DNA from: Promethearchaeota archaeon
Lineage (GTDB): Archaea; Asgardarchaeota; Lokiarchaeia; Sigyniarchaeales; SOKP01
NCBI GenBank assembly: GCA_019894815.1
Contig: JAGXNU010000107.1
Span: forward strand, 1-7,232
Direction of reading: 5' to 3'
Length of the DNA: 7,232 nt
Part shown: piece by piece, positions 6,367 through 7,232 of the stretch
Numbering within the stretch: position 1 is the first letter of the stretch
How the letters are laid out: each line of letters opens with the position of its first letter
The notes under the pieces: model-generated
What the model was told of the DNA's origin: nothing
Seen by the model: the letters and a program-made list of their open reading frames with translations, nothing else
Databases searched by the model: none
Made by a program: the position numbers and the translations under genes

Positions 6367-7232
6367 TTAAAACGTATAGTTTTCTAATCTATCCCAGAAG
6401 TTTCTTAGATCGTCCTTGGTAAATGAGAATTTCAAATTCAGGGGTTGAGAAGCTTCGGTTTTAAAGAACTCCGGTACGTCATTATTTTCTTGAGTAATTC
6501 CCGCTTTCCTATTAAACTCTATTTCAGTTTTTAAAACACTTACTCCTATATTAATGACATCTTCCTTGGTTAATTGTAGATCATGCATTGCATTAATAAC
6601 TTTAGCAAGGATAGACATGTTTTCATAACTAGGACCTATGAAATAGCAACATCCCACTGTATCCATAACGGCTGTATAAACTTGTAGTTCGAAGGATAAA
6701 TCTAATTTATGTTCAATGTCAGTGTATTCCCCATATTCTTTCCCTTGTCTAGGAATTCTCCCAACAATTGCGGCACCACTAGTATGATCAGCACCCATTG
6801 GAGTCGTAGCATAGGTAGCACCCATGGCTTTCATTACTCTTGGGTCATAGGCAGATATGCCTTGTCCTTTAATTTCAGGAATTCTTTTGGCATTAAGTTT
6901 GGTACCTATATGTTTTACACCATTACCATATAATTTTCCTGTTTCAGTATTTCTTCTGATCTCTTTATCCAAAATTTGTATGACTTTTTGAGCATTTCCC
7001 CAATCAATTTTACCACAATCCATGGCAACACCACAAGTCCCGCCATATTCAATTGTATCTATCCCAGTATCATCGCAATAATGGTCTATATTAGCTAAAC
7101 TATCAAGATCATTAATCATTAAATTAGTTCCATTCAAGCACATTGTCTCATATTCTAAGCTGGATGTAATATGATTGCCTTTTTCATCAACAATTAAATT
7201 TGAACATTTAATCACACAAGTTGGAGAACAAG
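6367..7232 (-). CDS. Aldehyde:ferredoxin oxidoreductase family protein, C-terminal part (start outside window)
   Basis: AOR enzymes use a tungsten or molybdenum bis-pterin cofactor and one [4Fe-4S] cluster to oxidise aldehydes to acids, reducing ferredoxin. The frame stays open to the window edge; a GTG at 7213-7215 is internal, because the codons before it supply cluster cysteines. The visible 287 residues begin CSPTCVIKCSN: cysteines at 1, 5 and 9 (C-x3-C-x3-C), probably three of the four cluster ligands. The two pterin-side DxxG motifs are CDDTGID (about residue 53) and DTVGCC (about 190), the second holding the expected fourth cysteine. YDPRVMKAMGATYATTPMGADHTSG is the typical AOR core loop, in the GADHT form and not the GACH form of classical AOR. 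Full proteins have about 600 residues, so roughly half is missing to the right. Metal and substrate cannot be told from this. Confidence 0.93.
   Translation of the reverse strand, partial: CSPTCVIKCSNLIVDEKGNHITSSLEYETMCLNGTNLMINDLDSLANIDHYCDDTGIDTIEYGGTCGVAMDCGKIDWGNAQKVIQILDKEIRRNTETGKLYGNGVKHIGTKLNAKRIPEIKGQGISAYDPRVMKAMGATYATTPMGADHTSGAAIVGRIPRQGKEYGEYTDIEHKLDLSFELQVYTAVMDTVGCCYFIGPSYENMSILAKVINAMHDLQLTKEDVINIGVSVLKTEIEFNRKAGITQENNDVPEFFKTEASQPLNLKFSFTKDDLRNFWDRLENYTF

Noticed and set aside
1..7232. CRISPR array, tRNA, rRNA, insertion sequence or prophage features
   Set aside because: No regularly spaced repeats, tRNA-like cloverleaf, rRNA-like GC-rich segment, transposase or long terminal inverted repeats were seen on either strand.

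Overview
The window looks like chromosomal DNA of an AT-rich archaeon, GC about 30-35% by eye. The pointers are a tungsten/molybdenum-type aldehyde:ferredoxin oxidoreductase, a flavoprotein paired with an HdrB/HdrD-like iron-sulfur protein carrying CCG motifs, GGAGGTGA-type Shine-Dalgarno sequences, and T-rich stretches after genes. This mixture would suit an anaerobic, possibly Asgard (Lokiarchaeia-like) genome. No rRNA or other phylogenetic marker is present, so that placement is an inference of moderate confidence.

Layout from left to right. A PIN-domain ribonuclease gene (+) runs from 7 to 494 but needs a one-base frame change near an A5 run at 56-60. Facing it is nfo (-, 527-1390), an intact endonuclease IV for abasic-site repair. 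A two-gene minus-strand operon follows: a VAO/GlcD-type FAD protein (2642-4012) is transcribed first, then a twin-CCG iron-sulfur protein (1461-about 2657), whose ribosome-binding site lies inside the last codons of the FAD gene. A divergent intergenic region (4022-4153) separates this operon from an orphan six-helix membrane protein (+, 4154-4717). Converging on that is a type-B carboxylesterase gene (-, 4735-6255) split by a single in-frame TAA at 5605-5607. Last is the C-terminal half of an AOR-family oxidoreductase (-, 6367 to the window end, start outside the window).

How the genes could work together. The FAD and Fe-S proteins almost certainly form one redox enzyme that oxidises an organic substrate and passes electrons through Fe-S clusters. 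AOR oxidises aldehydes to acids with ferredoxin. An esterase, an alcohol- or hydroxyacid-oxidising flavoprotein and an aldehyde oxidoreductase could form an ester-to-alcohol-to-aldehyde-to-acid route, but they are separate transcription units and this link is speculative.

The most unusual points are the two interrupted genes (PIN and esterase), each restorable by one base change, and the Fe-S gene, which has no ordinary start codon downstream of its strong Shine-Dalgarno. I saw no mobile element, CRISPR array, tRNA or rRNA, and no clearly new multi-gene system. No gap between genes exceeds about 130 bases.
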